Shown one piece after another: positions 18,086-27,025 of a DNA stretch of 64,000 bases (position 1 is its first letter; the number at the start of each line of letters is the position of its first letter). The notes under the pieces were generated by a model. It had not been told where the DNA came from. It saw nothing but the letters and a program-made list of their open reading frames with translations, and ran no database searches. The position numbers and the translations under genes were made by a program. The DNA comes from Sulfurimonas sediminis (GTDB lineage: Bacteria > Campylobacterota > Campylobacteria > Campylobacterales > Sulfurimonadaceae): positions 1,054,001-1,118,000 of the forward strand of contig NZ_CP041235.1 in NCBI RefSeq assembly GCF_014905115.1. The letters run 5' to 3'.

Positions 18086-19135
18086 ATGCAGGTAAACATT
18101 CCTTTAAAACAAACAGTTGACAACTCATATGACATTACTATAGATACGATTAAAAAAGTTCATTTTGATAAAAAAGTAGCTATTGTTACCAACCCGAAAG
18201 TGGCCGGACTTCATCTGGCATACTTCCTTTCAAAAATATCAGCAAAAGAACTTTATATCATTACAGTACCTGACGGGGAAGAGTACAAAAACCAGGATTC
18301 TGTTGATTTGATATTGGAGTCTTTATTTAACCACCGTTTTAACAGAAAATCAATGCTTATTGCTTTTGGAGGCGGTGTGATAGGGGATATGACAGGCTAT
18401 ACAGCAAGTATATACCAGCGTGGGATTGATTTTGTGCAGGTACCTACAACACTGCTTTCTCAGGTAGATGCCAGTGTGGGCGGCAAAACAGGTATAAATA
18501 ACAGTTATGGAAAAAATCTTATAGGTGCTTTTCATCAGCCCAAAGCTGTCTATATTGATCCTCATTTTTTATCAACTTTACCAAAAAGAGAATTTGGTGC
18601 CGGTGTTGCCGAGATTATCAAAATGGCAGTGACCTTTAACAGAAATTTCTTTGATTTTTTAGAAACGGCAGACCTGCATGATAAAGAAGTTTTGCAAGAA
18701 GCAATCAAACAGGCCGTACAAACAAAAGCAGATGTTGTTGCCAAAGATGAAAAAGAGCATGGATTAAGAGCTGCTCTGAATTACGGCCATACTTTTGGGC
18801 ATGTCATTGAAAACGAAACAAAATACAAAACCTATTTGCATGGCGAGGCGGTAGCCATCGGTATGGTGATGGCAAACGAAGTTGCTGTGGCTATGAACCT
18901 GATGATACCACAGGAGGCACAGAGGGTAAAAGAGCTTTTACAAAAGTATGATTTGCCGACTTCTTATACCATTGAAGATGTCAACAGTTTTTATGAAACA
19001 TTCTTTTTGGATAAAAAAAGTCTGGATGCTTCTGTAACGTTTATTCTCCCCGTAGGCATCGGTGGCGTAAAAATTACAGATGAAGTTGACAAAGAGTTAA
19101 TTCTCAGTGTTCTTCGTAAATTTGGTAACAACTGA
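18086..19135 (+). CDS. aroB: 3-dehydroquinate synthase
   Basis: Second step of the shikimate pathway: closes DAHP to 3-dehydroquinate with NAD+ and a divalent metal. The 349-residue protein shows FGGGVIGDMTGYTAS (NAD loop), VPTTLLSQVDASVGGKTGIN, the Zn-ligand region GAGVAEIIKMAV, and NYGHTFGHVIENE with two ligand histidines. The stop overlaps the mscS ATG by one base (TGATG). Confidence 0.97.
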   Translation: MQVNIPLKQTVDNSYDITIDTIKKVHFDKKVAIVTNPKVAGLHLAYFLSKISAKELYIITVPDGEEYKNQDSVDLILESLFNHRFNRKSMLIAFGGGVIGDMTGYTASIYQRGIDFVQVPTTLLSQVDASVGGKTGINNSYGKNLIGAFHQPKAVYIDPHFLSTLPKREFGAGVAEIIKMAVTFNRNFFDFLETADLHDKEVLQEAIKQAVQTKADVVAKDEKEHGLRAALNYGHTFGHVIENETKYKTYLHGEAVAIGMVMANEVAVAMNLMIPQEAQRVKELLQKYDLPTSYTIEDVNSFYETFFLDKKSLDASVTFILPVGIGGVKITDEVDKELILSVLRKFGNN

Positions 19136-20766
19136 TGCTGTTAAAGTCTTTCATTTTTACTCTTAGTATACTTTTGTCTTCTTTGTTGCAGGCAGATGTT
19201 TCTGTTGAACAAAATGCCACAGATACAACAAAAGAAAAAGCACTTACACTTGAACAGACAAAAGCATATGAGCAGCAGATAAACACCATAGAGTCAGAGA
19301 TATCTGATGAAAACATGTGGATGAAAAGCTACTCTTCTTACCTGACATCCATGGATGTGAAGCATAATCTTGATGCCATTAAAAAAAGAATCAGCTATCT
19401 TGCAAAACATGCTAAAACAGATGCGGACAAAGATGAACTCATCGCCTTGATATCAAAAGAAAATATTCTGGCTTCACAGATTGAAAAACTAAAAGGTACC
19501 AATAGTTCTGCACCGTTTTCAGGACTGATAACGCCGCCAAATATCGACAAAGTGCCGGAAATCAACAATCCCTTTGATATTCTGACCGGTCTGTCTATGA
19601 TAAAAACACTCAATGCAAACCTTGAAGAGTACAGGAAAAAAAGAGAAAGTCTGATAGATTTGATCAGCAAATTAAAACAAGAGAAAAAGATTTATAAAAA
19701 AATTTTGCAGCTGCAGCCAAAAAACAAAAAATATGCTCAGATATACAAAAACAAACTCGCACAGCTTGAGATGTTTGAACAGGCGCTCGATACTATGAAT
19801 GTAACAATGAATGTGTATCAAAAACGCCTGGATATTGCAGAGATAAATATTAACAAAGGCATTGAAAAACAGGTTTACAGACTGATAAAAATAGGCATGG
19901 CAATACTGTTCGTATTTTTTATATTTTTTCTTTTAAAGCTGGTTGTCAAGAAATATATTACAGATAACGAACGTTTTTATATGGCAAACAAAATCATCAC
20001 ATTTACAAATTTCATCATTATAATTTTGATTTTATTTTTCAACTATATAGAAAATGCTTCCTACCTTGTAACAATTCTTGGATTTGCTTCAGCAGGTATA
20101 GCCATTGCGATGAAAGACTGGTTTATGTCGATGCTGGGCTGGCTTGTTATCGTCTTTGGCGGAAGTATACATGTAGGGGACAGAATCCGTGTAGATATGG
20201 GAGGAATGAAATATGTTGGCGATGTTTTAGATATTTCGCTTCTTCGTATGACGATTTTGGAAGATATAACTTTGACATCCATCATGCACAACAGAAGAGC
20301 AGGCCGTATTATATTTATACCGAACAACTATATTTTTACCCAGATGATTGCAAACTATACGCATAATTCACTCAAAACAGTTTGGGACGGGGTGAAGATT
20401 ACGATTACCTTTGATTCCAACCATAAAAAGGCTATGCACATAGTCAAAGAAATCACAAAGAAATTTTCCAAAGGGTATACAGATATTACAAGAAAACAGC
20501 TCAATAAACTCAGACAGCACTATAATCTGAAAAACACCAATGTAGAACCAAGAATTTACTCTTTTATAGAGTCAAACGGCATAGATATAGAAGCCTGGTA
20601 CCTTACCAATGCCTATGCTACTTTAACACTCAGAAGTGTCATTTCAACAGAAATTCTTGACGCATTCAAAGAGGCTGATGATATTACGATCGCCTATCCT
20701 ACACAGAAGCTGCATGTATCTATGCAAAGTGAATCACCGAGTGCACACAATGGAGAAATAGTCTAA
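19135..20766 (+). CDS. MscS-family mechanosensitive channel with long periplasmic N-terminus
   Basis: A 543-residue protein. A signal peptide (residues ~1-18) leads to a charged, mostly helical periplasmic region up to about residue 245. Two or three transmembrane helices follow (about 248-335), including the pore helix (GFASAGIAIAMKDWFMSMLGW), then the beta-rich MscS vestibule (GDRIRVDMGGMKYVGDVLDI). Such channels release solutes on hypo-osmotic shock. The coiled-coil-like periplasmic domain makes it larger than MscS (about 290 aa). It overlaps both neighbours by one base. Confidence 0.88.
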   Translation: MLLKSFIFTLSILLSSLLQADVSVEQNATDTTKEKALTLEQTKAYEQQINTIESEISDENMWMKSYSSYLTSMDVKHNLDAIKKRISYLAKHAKTDADKDELIALISKENILASQIEKLKGTNSSAPFSGLITPPNIDKVPEINNPFDILTGLSMIKTLNANLEEYRKKRESLIDLISKLKQEKKIYKKILQLQPKNKKYAQIYKNKLAQLEMFEQALDTMNVTMNVYQKRLDIAEININKGIEKQVYRLIKIGMAILFVFFIFFLLKLVVKKYITDNERFYMANKIITFTNFIIIILILFFNYIENASYLVTILGFASAGIAIAMKDWFMSMLGWLVIVFGGSIHVGDRIRVDMGGMKYVGDVLDISLLRMTILEDITLTSIMHNRRAGRIIFIPNNYIFTQMIANYTHNSLKTVWDGVKITITFDSNHKKAMHIVKEITKKFSKGYTDITRKQLNKLRQHYNLKNTNVEPRIYSFIESNGIDIEAWYLTNAYATLTLRSVISTEILDAFKEADDITIAYPTQKLHVSMQSESPSAHNGEIV

Positions 20767-22019
20767 TGCACACTAAAAAAGTATATTTTAAAACATTCGG
20801 CTGCCGGACAAATCTTTATGATTCTCAGGTTATGATGAGTTCATTAAAAGAGTATGAAATAACCCAAAATGAGGCAGAAGCCGATGTCATCGTTATAAAC
20901 TCCTGCACGGTCACCAATGGTGCCGATACCCATGTTCGTTCCTATATTTCGCAGGTTGAAAAAAACAACAATGGCGCAAAGCTTTTTTTAACAGGCTGTG
21001 GTGCCCATACCAAAGGAGAATCTCTTTTAAAAGAGAACCGTATTCACGGAGTTTTTGGTCAGAGTGAAAAGCAGAAGATAGATACCCTTTTGGCAAAAGA
21101 AAAGCCCTTTTACGAACCGGGTGATTTGAACTATATAGACGATATGGTGGTGGATGAGTTTGTAGGCAAAAGCAGAGCCTTTATAAAAATACAGGAGGGA
21201 TGTAATTTTCGCTGTTCTTACTGTATTATCCCTTATGTGCGCGGTGATGCCAGAAGCATGGATGAAAACAGAATTTTAGAGCAGGTCGCAAGACTTGCCC
21301 TAAACGGTTTCGGTGAATTTATCCTGACCGGCACGAATGTCGGAAGTTACGGGCAGGATACAAAAACATCTTTGGCAAAACTTATGAAAAAGATGTCCCA
21401 GATTCGTGGTGTCAGACGCATACGTCTGGGGAGTGTTGAACCTATTCAGATTACAGATGAGTTTAAAGAGATTTTGGATGAGCCATGGATGGAAAAACAT
21501 ATGCACATTGCTTTGCAACACACTTCGCCAAAAATGTTAAAACTGATGAACAGAAGGAATGTTTACAGGCAGGATAAAGCATTGTTTGAACTCCTGGCAG
21601 AAAAAGGATACGCCATAGGTACAGACTTTATAACAGGGCATCCTGGAGAGAGTGAAGATTTATGGCGAGAAGCTATGCAAAATGCAAAAGATTTGCCTTT
21701 GACGCATATTCATGCTTTTACCTATTCAAAGCGTGATGGCACGCCTTCTGCCACTATGAAGCCGGAGGTAAACGGTAAAATAGCAAAAGAGAGACTGCAC
21801 GAATTGCAAGAGCTGATTCAACAGAAAAATTTTGATTTCAGAAAGGCTTACAGGGGAGAGCTTGAGGTGCTGATAGAGTCCTGTAAAGAAGGATTCTATC
21901 ACGGGTTTGATCAGCATTTTAATAAAATTGTTGTAGAGTCTCAAGAAGATTTGGTTGGAAACTGGATTACTGTTCCCAACTATGAAGTAAAAAAGGACTT
22001 CAATTATGCCAGAATCTAA
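20766..22019 (+). CDS. mtaB: tRNA t6A37 methylthiotransferase MtaB
   Basis: Radical-SAM enzyme that adds a methylthio group to N6-threonylcarbamoyladenosine 37 in ANN-decoding tRNAs. In 417 residues there is an N-terminal UPF0004 domain with three cluster cysteines (FGCRTN, NSCTV, LTGCGAH), a radical-SAM core with CNFRCSYC (about 147-154), and a C-terminal TRAM-like region. The order MscS-MtaB-FtsH-like agrees with the conserved Helicobacter arrangement. The stop lies 14 bp inside the next gene. Confidence 0.92.
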   Translation: MHTKKVYFKTFGCRTNLYDSQVMMSSLKEYEITQNEAEADVIVINSCTVTNGADTHVRSYISQVEKNNNGAKLFLTGCGAHTKGESLLKENRIHGVFGQSEKQKIDTLLAKEKPFYEPGDLNYIDDMVVDEFVGKSRAFIKIQEGCNFRCSYCIIPYVRGDARSMDENRILEQVARLALNGFGEFILTGTNVGSYGQDTKTSLAKLMKKMSQIRGVRRIRLGSVEPIQITDEFKEILDEPWMEKHMHIALQHTSPKMLKLMNRRNVYRQDKALFELLAEKGYAIGTDFITGHPGESEDLWREAMQNAKDLPLTHIHAFTYSKRDGTPSATMKPEVNGKIAKERLHELQELIQQKNFDFRKAYRGELEVLIESCKEGFYHGFDQHFNKIVVESQEDLVGNWITVPNYEVKKDFNYARI

Positions 22020-23658
22020 AACAAACAGAATTGCGATTTATGTATCGGCATTTATTATTATAATATTGATTCTATTTGCTCTGCTTCGGGACAATGCTGA
22101 TGCCATAACTCTGAAACAGGCCAAAGAACTGTTGCAAAACCATAATGTTGAAAAGGTTGTTGCTACGAAAAAATATGTCTATCTAAAAACAAAAAAAGGA
22201 TATTACAAAATCCCTTTTTCACAAGTAACACCTGATATGTTTGCTGATTATAAAGTCGAAGTTGACAATGAATCAAACATATTACTTTATCTGTTAGTGT
22301 TTATACTGGTTTTGGGACTTGGTTCATTAGCTTTTAGAAAATGGCAAAAGAAATCATTGAAAGAAATTTTTACTGTCAGTGAATCAAAAAATAACACTGA
22401 CTTTTCACCGTCTGAGGGAAATACTCATATTGAAGCGATAAAAAGTGATGTGAGTTTTAATGATATTGGTGGAATCAGCGATGTCAAAGTGGAACTCGAA
22501 GAGATTATAGATTTTATGAAAAATCCAAAACGATACAAAAGCTTTGGTGCGCGTATGCCAAAAGGAGTGCTTTTAATAGGACCTCCGGGTGTTGGAAAAA
22601 CAATGATAGCAAAAGCGGTTGCACATGAAGCAGGTGTACCTTTTTACTATCAGAGTGGGGCATCATTTGTACAAATTTATGTAGGTATGGGGGCTAAGCG
22701 TGTGCATGAACTTTTTGCTGCAGCGAAAAAAAATGCACCTTCTATTATATTTATAGATGAAATCGACGCTGTAGGAAAAAAGAGAGACGGCAACAGAAAT
22801 GACGAGAGAGAGGCAACACTAAACCAGCTTTTAACTGAAATGGATGGATTTGAAGGTTCAAGCGGAGTGATTGTGATTGCAGCAACCAACAAAATAGATG
22901 TTTTAGATGCAGCACTTTTACGAGCAGGACGCTTTGATAGAAGAGTATTTGTAGAGTTACCTACTAAACGAGAAAGAGAAGCAATTTTGATAAAGTATTT
23001 AGAAAAGATACCGCATGAACTAGATGTTAAAATAGTTGCGAACATGACAGTGGGTTTTAATGGTGCAGCACTGGCAACATTAGTGAATGAGGCAGCTTTG
23101 CTGGCTTTGCGACAGAATGATTTTCGTGTTACATTAGAGCATTTTGAACAGGTAAAAGATAAAGTAATATTTGGAAAGAAAAAACTTCAAATGCTCAATG
23201 AAAGACAAAAAGCATTCCGGGCAACTTATCAAGCTGGCAAGGTGATGGTGGCAACCTATTATGATATAACTTTTGAAAAATTAATGCTTTCAAATGAAAA
23301 ATTGACACCTGCTACAGATGAGCCATTTATCAAACAAGAACTCGAATCTCGGGTGAAAATGCTTTTAGCTGGAATAGCTGCTTGTGATATTAAGTATAAC
23401 GAGCATGCGAGTAGTGCCAAAGATGATCTGGATGAAGCAAAAAAACTTGTGAAAAAAATGTGTGAAGAGTATGGTATGTGTTCTTCATTGCTTCCAGATA
23501 AAAAAGAGCAAGAGTTATTACTTAAGAGGCTTTATGAAGAGAGTAGGGCACTGTTAGAATCTCTTTTGAAAGTGCTTGAAAAAATCGAATATGTTCTTTT
23601 GGAACGCGAAAGTATTAGTAAAACCGAAGTAAAAGAGTATTTAAATGAAGTTTTTTAG
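22006..23658 (+). CDS. FtsH-like membrane AAA+ ATPase lacking the zinc-protease motif
   Basis: A 550-residue FtsH paralogue: two N-terminal transmembrane helices (about 8-26 and 86-104), then an AAA+ module with Walker A GPPGVGKT (192-199), Walker B IIFIDEID (~247-254), pore loop FVQIYVGMG and a second region of homology [13 protein letters not shown]. Where FtsH has HEAGH, this protein reads YQAGK (408-412), so all three essential residues are changed and the helical protease-like domain is probably inactive. It may act as a membrane unfoldase or partner of a true FtsH elsewhere (inference). It overlaps mtaB and the next gene by 14 bp each. Confidence 0.88.
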   Translation: MPESKTNRIAIYVSAFIIIILILFALLRDNADAITLKQAKELLQNHNVEKVVATKKYVYLKTKKGYYKIPFSQVTPDMFADYKVEVDNESNILLYLLVFILVLGLGSLAFRKWQKKSLKEIFTVSESKNNTDFSPSEGNTHIEAIKSDVSFNDIGGISDVKVELEEIIDFMKNPKRYKSFGARMPKGVLLIGPPGVGKTMIAKAVAHEAGVPFYYQSGASFVQIYVGMGAKRVHELFAAAKKNAPSIIFIDEIDAVGKKRDGNRNDEREATLNQLLTEMDGFEGSSGVIVIAATNKIDVLDAALLRAGRFDRRVFVELPTKREREAILIKYLEKIPHELDVKIVANMTVGFNGAALATLVNEAALLALRQNDFRVTLEHFEQVKDKVIFGKKKLQMLNERQKAFRATYQAGKVMVATYYDITFEKLMLSNEKLTPATDEPFIKQELESRVKMLLAGIAACDIKYNEHASSAKDDLDEAKKLVKKMCEEYGMCSSLLPDKKEQELLLKRLYEESRALLESLLKVLEKIEYVLLERESISKTEVKEYLNEVF

Positions 23659-24166
23659 CGGATTTTCTTTAAAAAATGAAAAACACTTTTTTGACTCTTA
23701 CATATATAAAAGTGATTTTACCGTAAGTGGTTTTAGCTACGGTGCAATAAAAGCTTTTGAGTTTACATGTAAAGCCTTGGAAGGAGGGAAAAGAGTAGAT
23801 ACTTTACAGCTTTTTTCACCGGCTTTTTTTCAAAGCAAAAATGAAAAGTTTAAGAAACTGCAGCTGATGGCATACAGGAAAAATGAAAATGTCTATTTGC
23901 AACAGTTTATAAATGCCTGTTTTTTACCATATGAGAGAAAAGAAGTAGAACGCAGTGTGACAGTGCTGGAAGAACTGGATGAACTTTTAAACTATGAATG
24001 GGATATACAGAAATTACATGTATTGGCAGATAAAGGTGTAACAATTGAAGTCTATTTAGGTGGACAGGACCAAATAGTTGATACGAAGAGTGCCAAAGAG
24101 TTTTTTCTGGATGTGGCAACGGTTACATACATAAAAGAGGCAAATCATTTTTTACAACTTTTTTGA
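23645..24166 (+). CDS. bioV: Small alpha/beta hydrolase, BioV-like pimeloyl-ACP methyl ester esterase
   Basis: A compact 173-residue alpha/beta hydrolase with nucleophile elbow GFSYGA (Ser31), an acid candidate in GGQDQIVD (Asp142) and a C-terminal EANHF histidine (His168). That is a complete Ser-Asp-His triad. The small size and the Campylobacterota setting fit BioV, which releases pimeloyl-ACP for biotin synthesis in Helicobacter. Assignment rests on motif order and size, so the substrate is not certain. The gene overlaps the FtsH-like gene by 14 bp and contains a perfect iterated palindrome at 23762-23773. Confidence 0.6.
   Translation: MKFFSGFSLKNEKHFFDSYIYKSDFTVSGFSYGAIKAFEFTCKALEGGKRVDTLQLFSPAFFQSKNEKFKKLQLMAYRKNENVYLQQFINACFLPYERKEVERSVTVLEELDELLNYEWDIQKLHVLADKGVTIEVYLGGQDQIVDTKSAKEFFLDVATVTYIKEANHFLQLF
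23762..23773. repeat. Iterated palindrome, perfect copy (in bioV)
   Basis: TTTACATGTAAA; encodes FTCK. Confidence 0.95.
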
Positions 24167-24201
24167 AAAATCAGCAAAAATCAAATAAAAAGGAAAAAAA
24201 T

Positions 24202-24735
24202 ATGAGTAAAATAAAGATAGGTGTAATAACGGCAAGTGACAGAGCAAGCAAAGGGATTTATGAAGATATAAGCGGAGTAGCTATTCAAGACACGATGAAA
24301 GAGTATTTAAAAAGTGAATTTGAAATAGTTTACAGATGTATTCCTGATGAGCAGGATGTGCTTGAGGCAACAATGAAAGAGTTGTGTGATGATGCAGGAT
24401 GTTGCCTGGTTGTGACAACCGGTGGAACCGGTCCGGCACCTCGTGATGTGACACCCGAAGCAACTGAAAATGTCTGTGAGAAGATGATGCCCGGTTTTGG
24501 TGAATTGATGCGACAGGTGAGTTTGCAGTATGTTCCAACTGCTATTCTTTCACGCCAGACAGCAGGGATTAGAGGAAAAAGTTTGATTATCAATTTACCA
24601 GGAAAACCAAAATCAATCAGAGAGTGCCTTGATGCGGTTTTTCCTGCAGTTCCGTACTGTATAGATCTTATTGAAGGTCCATTTATAGAAACAAATGAGG
24701 ATGTTATCAAGGCATTCAGACCTAAAGCAAAGTAA
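24202..24735 (+). CDS. mogA: Molybdopterin adenylyltransferase MogA
   Basis: Adenylylates molybdopterin before molybdenum insertion. The 177-residue protein has IGVITASDRASKGIYED at the start and TTGGTGPAPRDVTPEAT, the MoaB/Mog nucleotide-binding signature, then INLPGKPKSIRECL. ATG 24202 sits behind AAAGGAAAAAAAT and is preferred to an in-frame TTG at 24163. It would supply cofactor for the Mo enzyme NapA encoded 10 kb downstream. Confidence 0.92.
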   Translation: MSKIKIGVITASDRASKGIYEDISGVAIQDTMKEYLKSEFEIVYRCIPDEQDVLEATMKELCDDAGCCLVVTTGGTGPAPRDVTPEATENVCEKMMPGFGELMRQVSLQYVPTAILSRQTAGIRGKSLIINLPGKPKSIRECLDAVFPAVPYCIDLIEGPFIETNEDVIKAFRPKAK

Positions 24736-24839
24736 AGAATATATAAATTATTTTTTAACAATTATTATGTCGTATAAGTACAAGTAAAATTCTTCCTACT
24801 TCTGATACAATGGGTTAAATAAATTCCAATTGGTGATAT

Positions 24840-25670
24840 ATGAAGTATGAAGTATTTTTACCAGATATCAAACTCAGCAGCATAATTAAGTGCTATGTTG
24901 TTATATATGATTTTACTTTACTCTCTGATATGTTTTTTTTGCCAAATGGCGGGAACTTTATAGTTTTTAACAGAGGTATTACCGGCTACTCACTTCTTCA
25001 TAATAATAAAAAATATAAGATTCCAGAGGGGTATTCTGCGAGTATAAAAACGGCTAAATCCAAAAAAAGTATTTTGAACTTGGAAAGTATTCCAGAGATT
25101 GAGCCTGCTGTAATTATACTTGCTGAACTTTTACCAATAGGATTCTATAAGTTATTTAAAAAAGATGCTGTTCTACTTAATCATCACTATCTTCCTCTTG
25201 AAACTACAGTGATTAATAAATACTTCTCCAAACTCTATATGCATAAAAGCATGGAGCAGGATATTGGTTATCTTGATGATGCTTTTTTGCAAATGTATAA
25301 TGACCAAAATAACTCTAGAGAATTTATAGAGGATATTTTGGAAAGAATTGAAGAGTATAATTATGAAGTGACTGTAGAAGAGTTGACACAGGAGTTTGCC
25401 TGCAGCCGGCGTACTATAGAGCGACAATTTAATAAATTTATTGGTTTGTCTCCCAAAAAATTTATTTTTGTATGTAAATTTTATCAAATATTTATTGAAT
25501 ATATCTCTGATGGAAAGAAATTCAATGATACCAAGTATATATATAATGACAATGCACATTTAAACAAAGTTTTTCATAATATAGTCGGTCTTTCTCCCAG
25601 TCAGACTTTTGAAGAAATAAATAAAAAACACACACTCATTGTATATCAGCTGAAAGTTTCAGGAGTCTAA
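24840..25670 (+). CDS. AraC-family transcriptional regulator
   Basis: A 276-residue protein whose last ~100 residues form an AraC-type double helix-turn-helix: VTVEELTQEFACSRRTIERQFNKFIGLSPKKF (about 180-211), with the second helix-turn-helix near HLNKVFHNIVGLSPSQTF. The N-terminal 160 residues are a likely effector domain similar to the DUF6597-type regulators. Target genes are unknown. It stands alone, 7 bp from convergent xth, and is more AT-rich than its neighbours by eye, hinting at an accessory gene. Confidence 0.85.
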   Translation: MKYEVFLPDIKLSSIIKCYVVIYDFTLLSDMFFLPNGGNFIVFNRGITGYSLLHNNKKYKIPEGYSASIKTAKSKKSILNLESIPEIEPAVIILAELLPIGFYKLFKKDAVLLNHHYLPLETTVINKYFSKLYMHKSMEQDIGYLDDAFLQMYNDQNNSREFIEDILERIEEYNYEVTVEELTQEFACSRRTIERQFNKFIGLSPKKFIFVCKFYQIFIEYISDGKKFNDTKYIYNDNAHLNKVFHNIVGLSPSQTFEEINKKHTLIVYQLKVSGV

Positions 25671-25677
25671 TCAGTGA

Positions 25678-26454
25678 TTAAAAAACAATTTTAATGCCTA
25701 CAGGACAGTGGTCTGAACCTTCTATATAATCCAAAATAAAAGCATCTTCAAGATTTTCCGCCAAATCTTCAGATATGAAGAAATAATCAATACGCCAACC
25801 GATATTTTTTACTCTAGCATTGGAACGGTAGGACCACCAGCTGTATGCGTCTGTTTTGTCTCCATGCACATATCTAAATGTATCTATATACCCATGATCT
25901 AAAAATTTGTCTATCCATTCTCTTTCTATTGGAAGAAAACCGGATGTCTTGGCATTTGCTTTTGGATTTTTTAAATCTATTTCACGGTGTGCGGTGTTTA
26001 CATCTCCACACACAATAATACTTTTTCCCTCATCTTTGAGCTTTTCACAATAGGCTAAAAAATCATCATAAAATTTCATCTTATAGGCAAGACGCTCTTC
26101 ATCTTTTTGACCGTTTGGAAAATAAACATTAAAAAGAACGATATCTCCATAATGTGTCTCAATAATTCGCCCTTCATATTTTGTATCAATATCATTACAT
26201 GTAGAGCTATAATGGCTTTGAAGCATACTAAAAGTGGCTGTTCCGCTGTATCCTTTTCGTTCTCCAGAATTAATAATAACTTCTGTGAACTCTTTTTCAA
26301 ACAGATTGTTTGGGATTTGCTCTTTTTGTGCTTTTATCTCTTGGAGACATAAAATGTCTGTGCCTCTATCGTCTATCCATTGAAGGGCTTCTTTGTTAGC
26401 TACAGCACGTATTCCGTTAACATTCCATGATATTATTTCTATTGAATCTGACAT
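25678..26454 (-). CDS. xth: Exodeoxyribonuclease III (AP endonuclease)
   Basis: Base-excision-repair AP endonuclease and 3'-5' exonuclease, 258 residues. The endonuclease/exonuclease/phosphatase fold is marked by IISWNVNGIRA, LCLQEIKAQ (metal-binding Glu), CGDVNTAHREIDLKNPK and the terminal EGSDHCPVGI (catalytic Asp-His). The frame stays open upstream to 26529, but ATG 26454 (MSDSIEI) matches the usual family start. Its upstream region abuts the FNR-type promoter of the hemerythrin gene. Confidence 0.95.
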   Translation of the reverse strand: MSDSIEIISWNVNGIRAVANKEALQWIDDRGTDILCLQEIKAQKEQIPNNLFEKEFTEVIINSGERKGYSGTATFSMLQSHYSSTCNDIDTKYEGRIIETHYGDIVLFNVYFPNGQKDEERLAYKMKFYDDFLAYCEKLKDEGKSIIVCGDVNTAHREIDLKNPKANAKTSGFLPIEREWIDKFLDHGYIDTFRYVHGDKTDAYSWWSYRSNARVKNIGWRIDYFFISEDLAENLEDAFILDYIEGSDHCPVGIKIVF

Positions 26455-26515
26455 ATAAGACCTGTAATTTTTTTTCAAAATTATAGCACAAGTCTGAGAG
26501 TACAATAGAAAAAAG

Positions 26516-26557
26516 TTGATGTAAATCAATCTGACAAGGATACTCTAATGTTATAAT
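26516..26557 (+). promoter_or_regulatory. FNR-type class II promoter of the hemerythrin gene
   Basis: A perfect FNR-type box TTGATGTAAATCAA (26516-26529) is followed by the extended -10 TGTTATAAT (hexamer 26552-26557). The box centre lies 29.5 bp from the first base of the -10, which puts it at about -41.5. The regulator is inferred to be an FNR/CRP-superfamily protein not encoded here. Confidence 0.8.
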
Positions 26558-26586
26558 ATTTTTTTATAAAATTAAAAGGAATTTAA

Positions 26587-26988
26587 ATGTTAATAGAATC
26601 AAAAGATGTACAACAGGTGTCAAATGCAATGATGAATATTTTGCATGAAGAAGAGATAGAGATAATTAATAATTTTCATGATGCGGTGCTTGCTAAAGAT
26701 ATTAAAAAAATAGATGAACTTTTTCAGGTTGTTTTGTTTGATGTTGAGGACCATTTCACAACAGAAGAAGATATGATGGAAGAGAGTAACTTTTATGCAA
26801 TGCAAATGCATAAGAGCGAACATGATACAATGAGAGGAAAAATAAAAGATTTGCTTAAAGAATGGAATACAAACAAAGATCCGCAGGCAATACAGACTTT
26901 TTTGGAAGAGGAATTCAAACACTGGATTGTTTTACATGTAGCACGATGGGATTCTGAGACTGCAATGCATATCGGTGATACAATGTAA
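26587..26988 (+). CDS. Bacteriohemerythrin (non-haem di-iron oxygen-binding protein)
   Basis: A 133-residue four-helix protein with hemerythrin iron ligands in order: H20 in LHEEE, H31 region NNFHDAV, H56/E60 in DHFTTEED, H75 and H79 in HKSEH, and HWIVLHVARWD with H112, H117 and D122 at the end. Hemerythrins bind O2 reversibly and in microaerobes supply or scavenge oxygen; some handle NO. The FNR-type promoter upstream suggests induction at low oxygen, and the gene is closed by a strong terminator hairpin. Confidence 0.88.
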   Translation: MLIESKDVQQVSNAMMNILHEEEIEIINNFHDAVLAKDIKKIDELFQVVLFDVEDHFTTEEDMMEESNFYAMQMHKSEHDTMRGKIKDLLKEWNTNKDPQAIQTFLEEEFKHWIVLHVARWDSETAMHIGDTM

Positions 26989-26992
26989 TATG

Positions 26993-27023
26993 AATTTCCT
27001 AAACCAAAGAGTTTAGGAAATTT
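26993..27023. terminator. Bidirectional intrinsic terminator between hemerythrin and sdhE
   Basis: A 12-bp perfect stem (AATTTCCTAAAC at 26993-27004, complement at 27011-27022) with a 6-nt loop runs into a T-rich tract. It lies between two convergent genes and can serve both strands. Confidence 0.88.
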
Positions 27024-27025
27024 TT

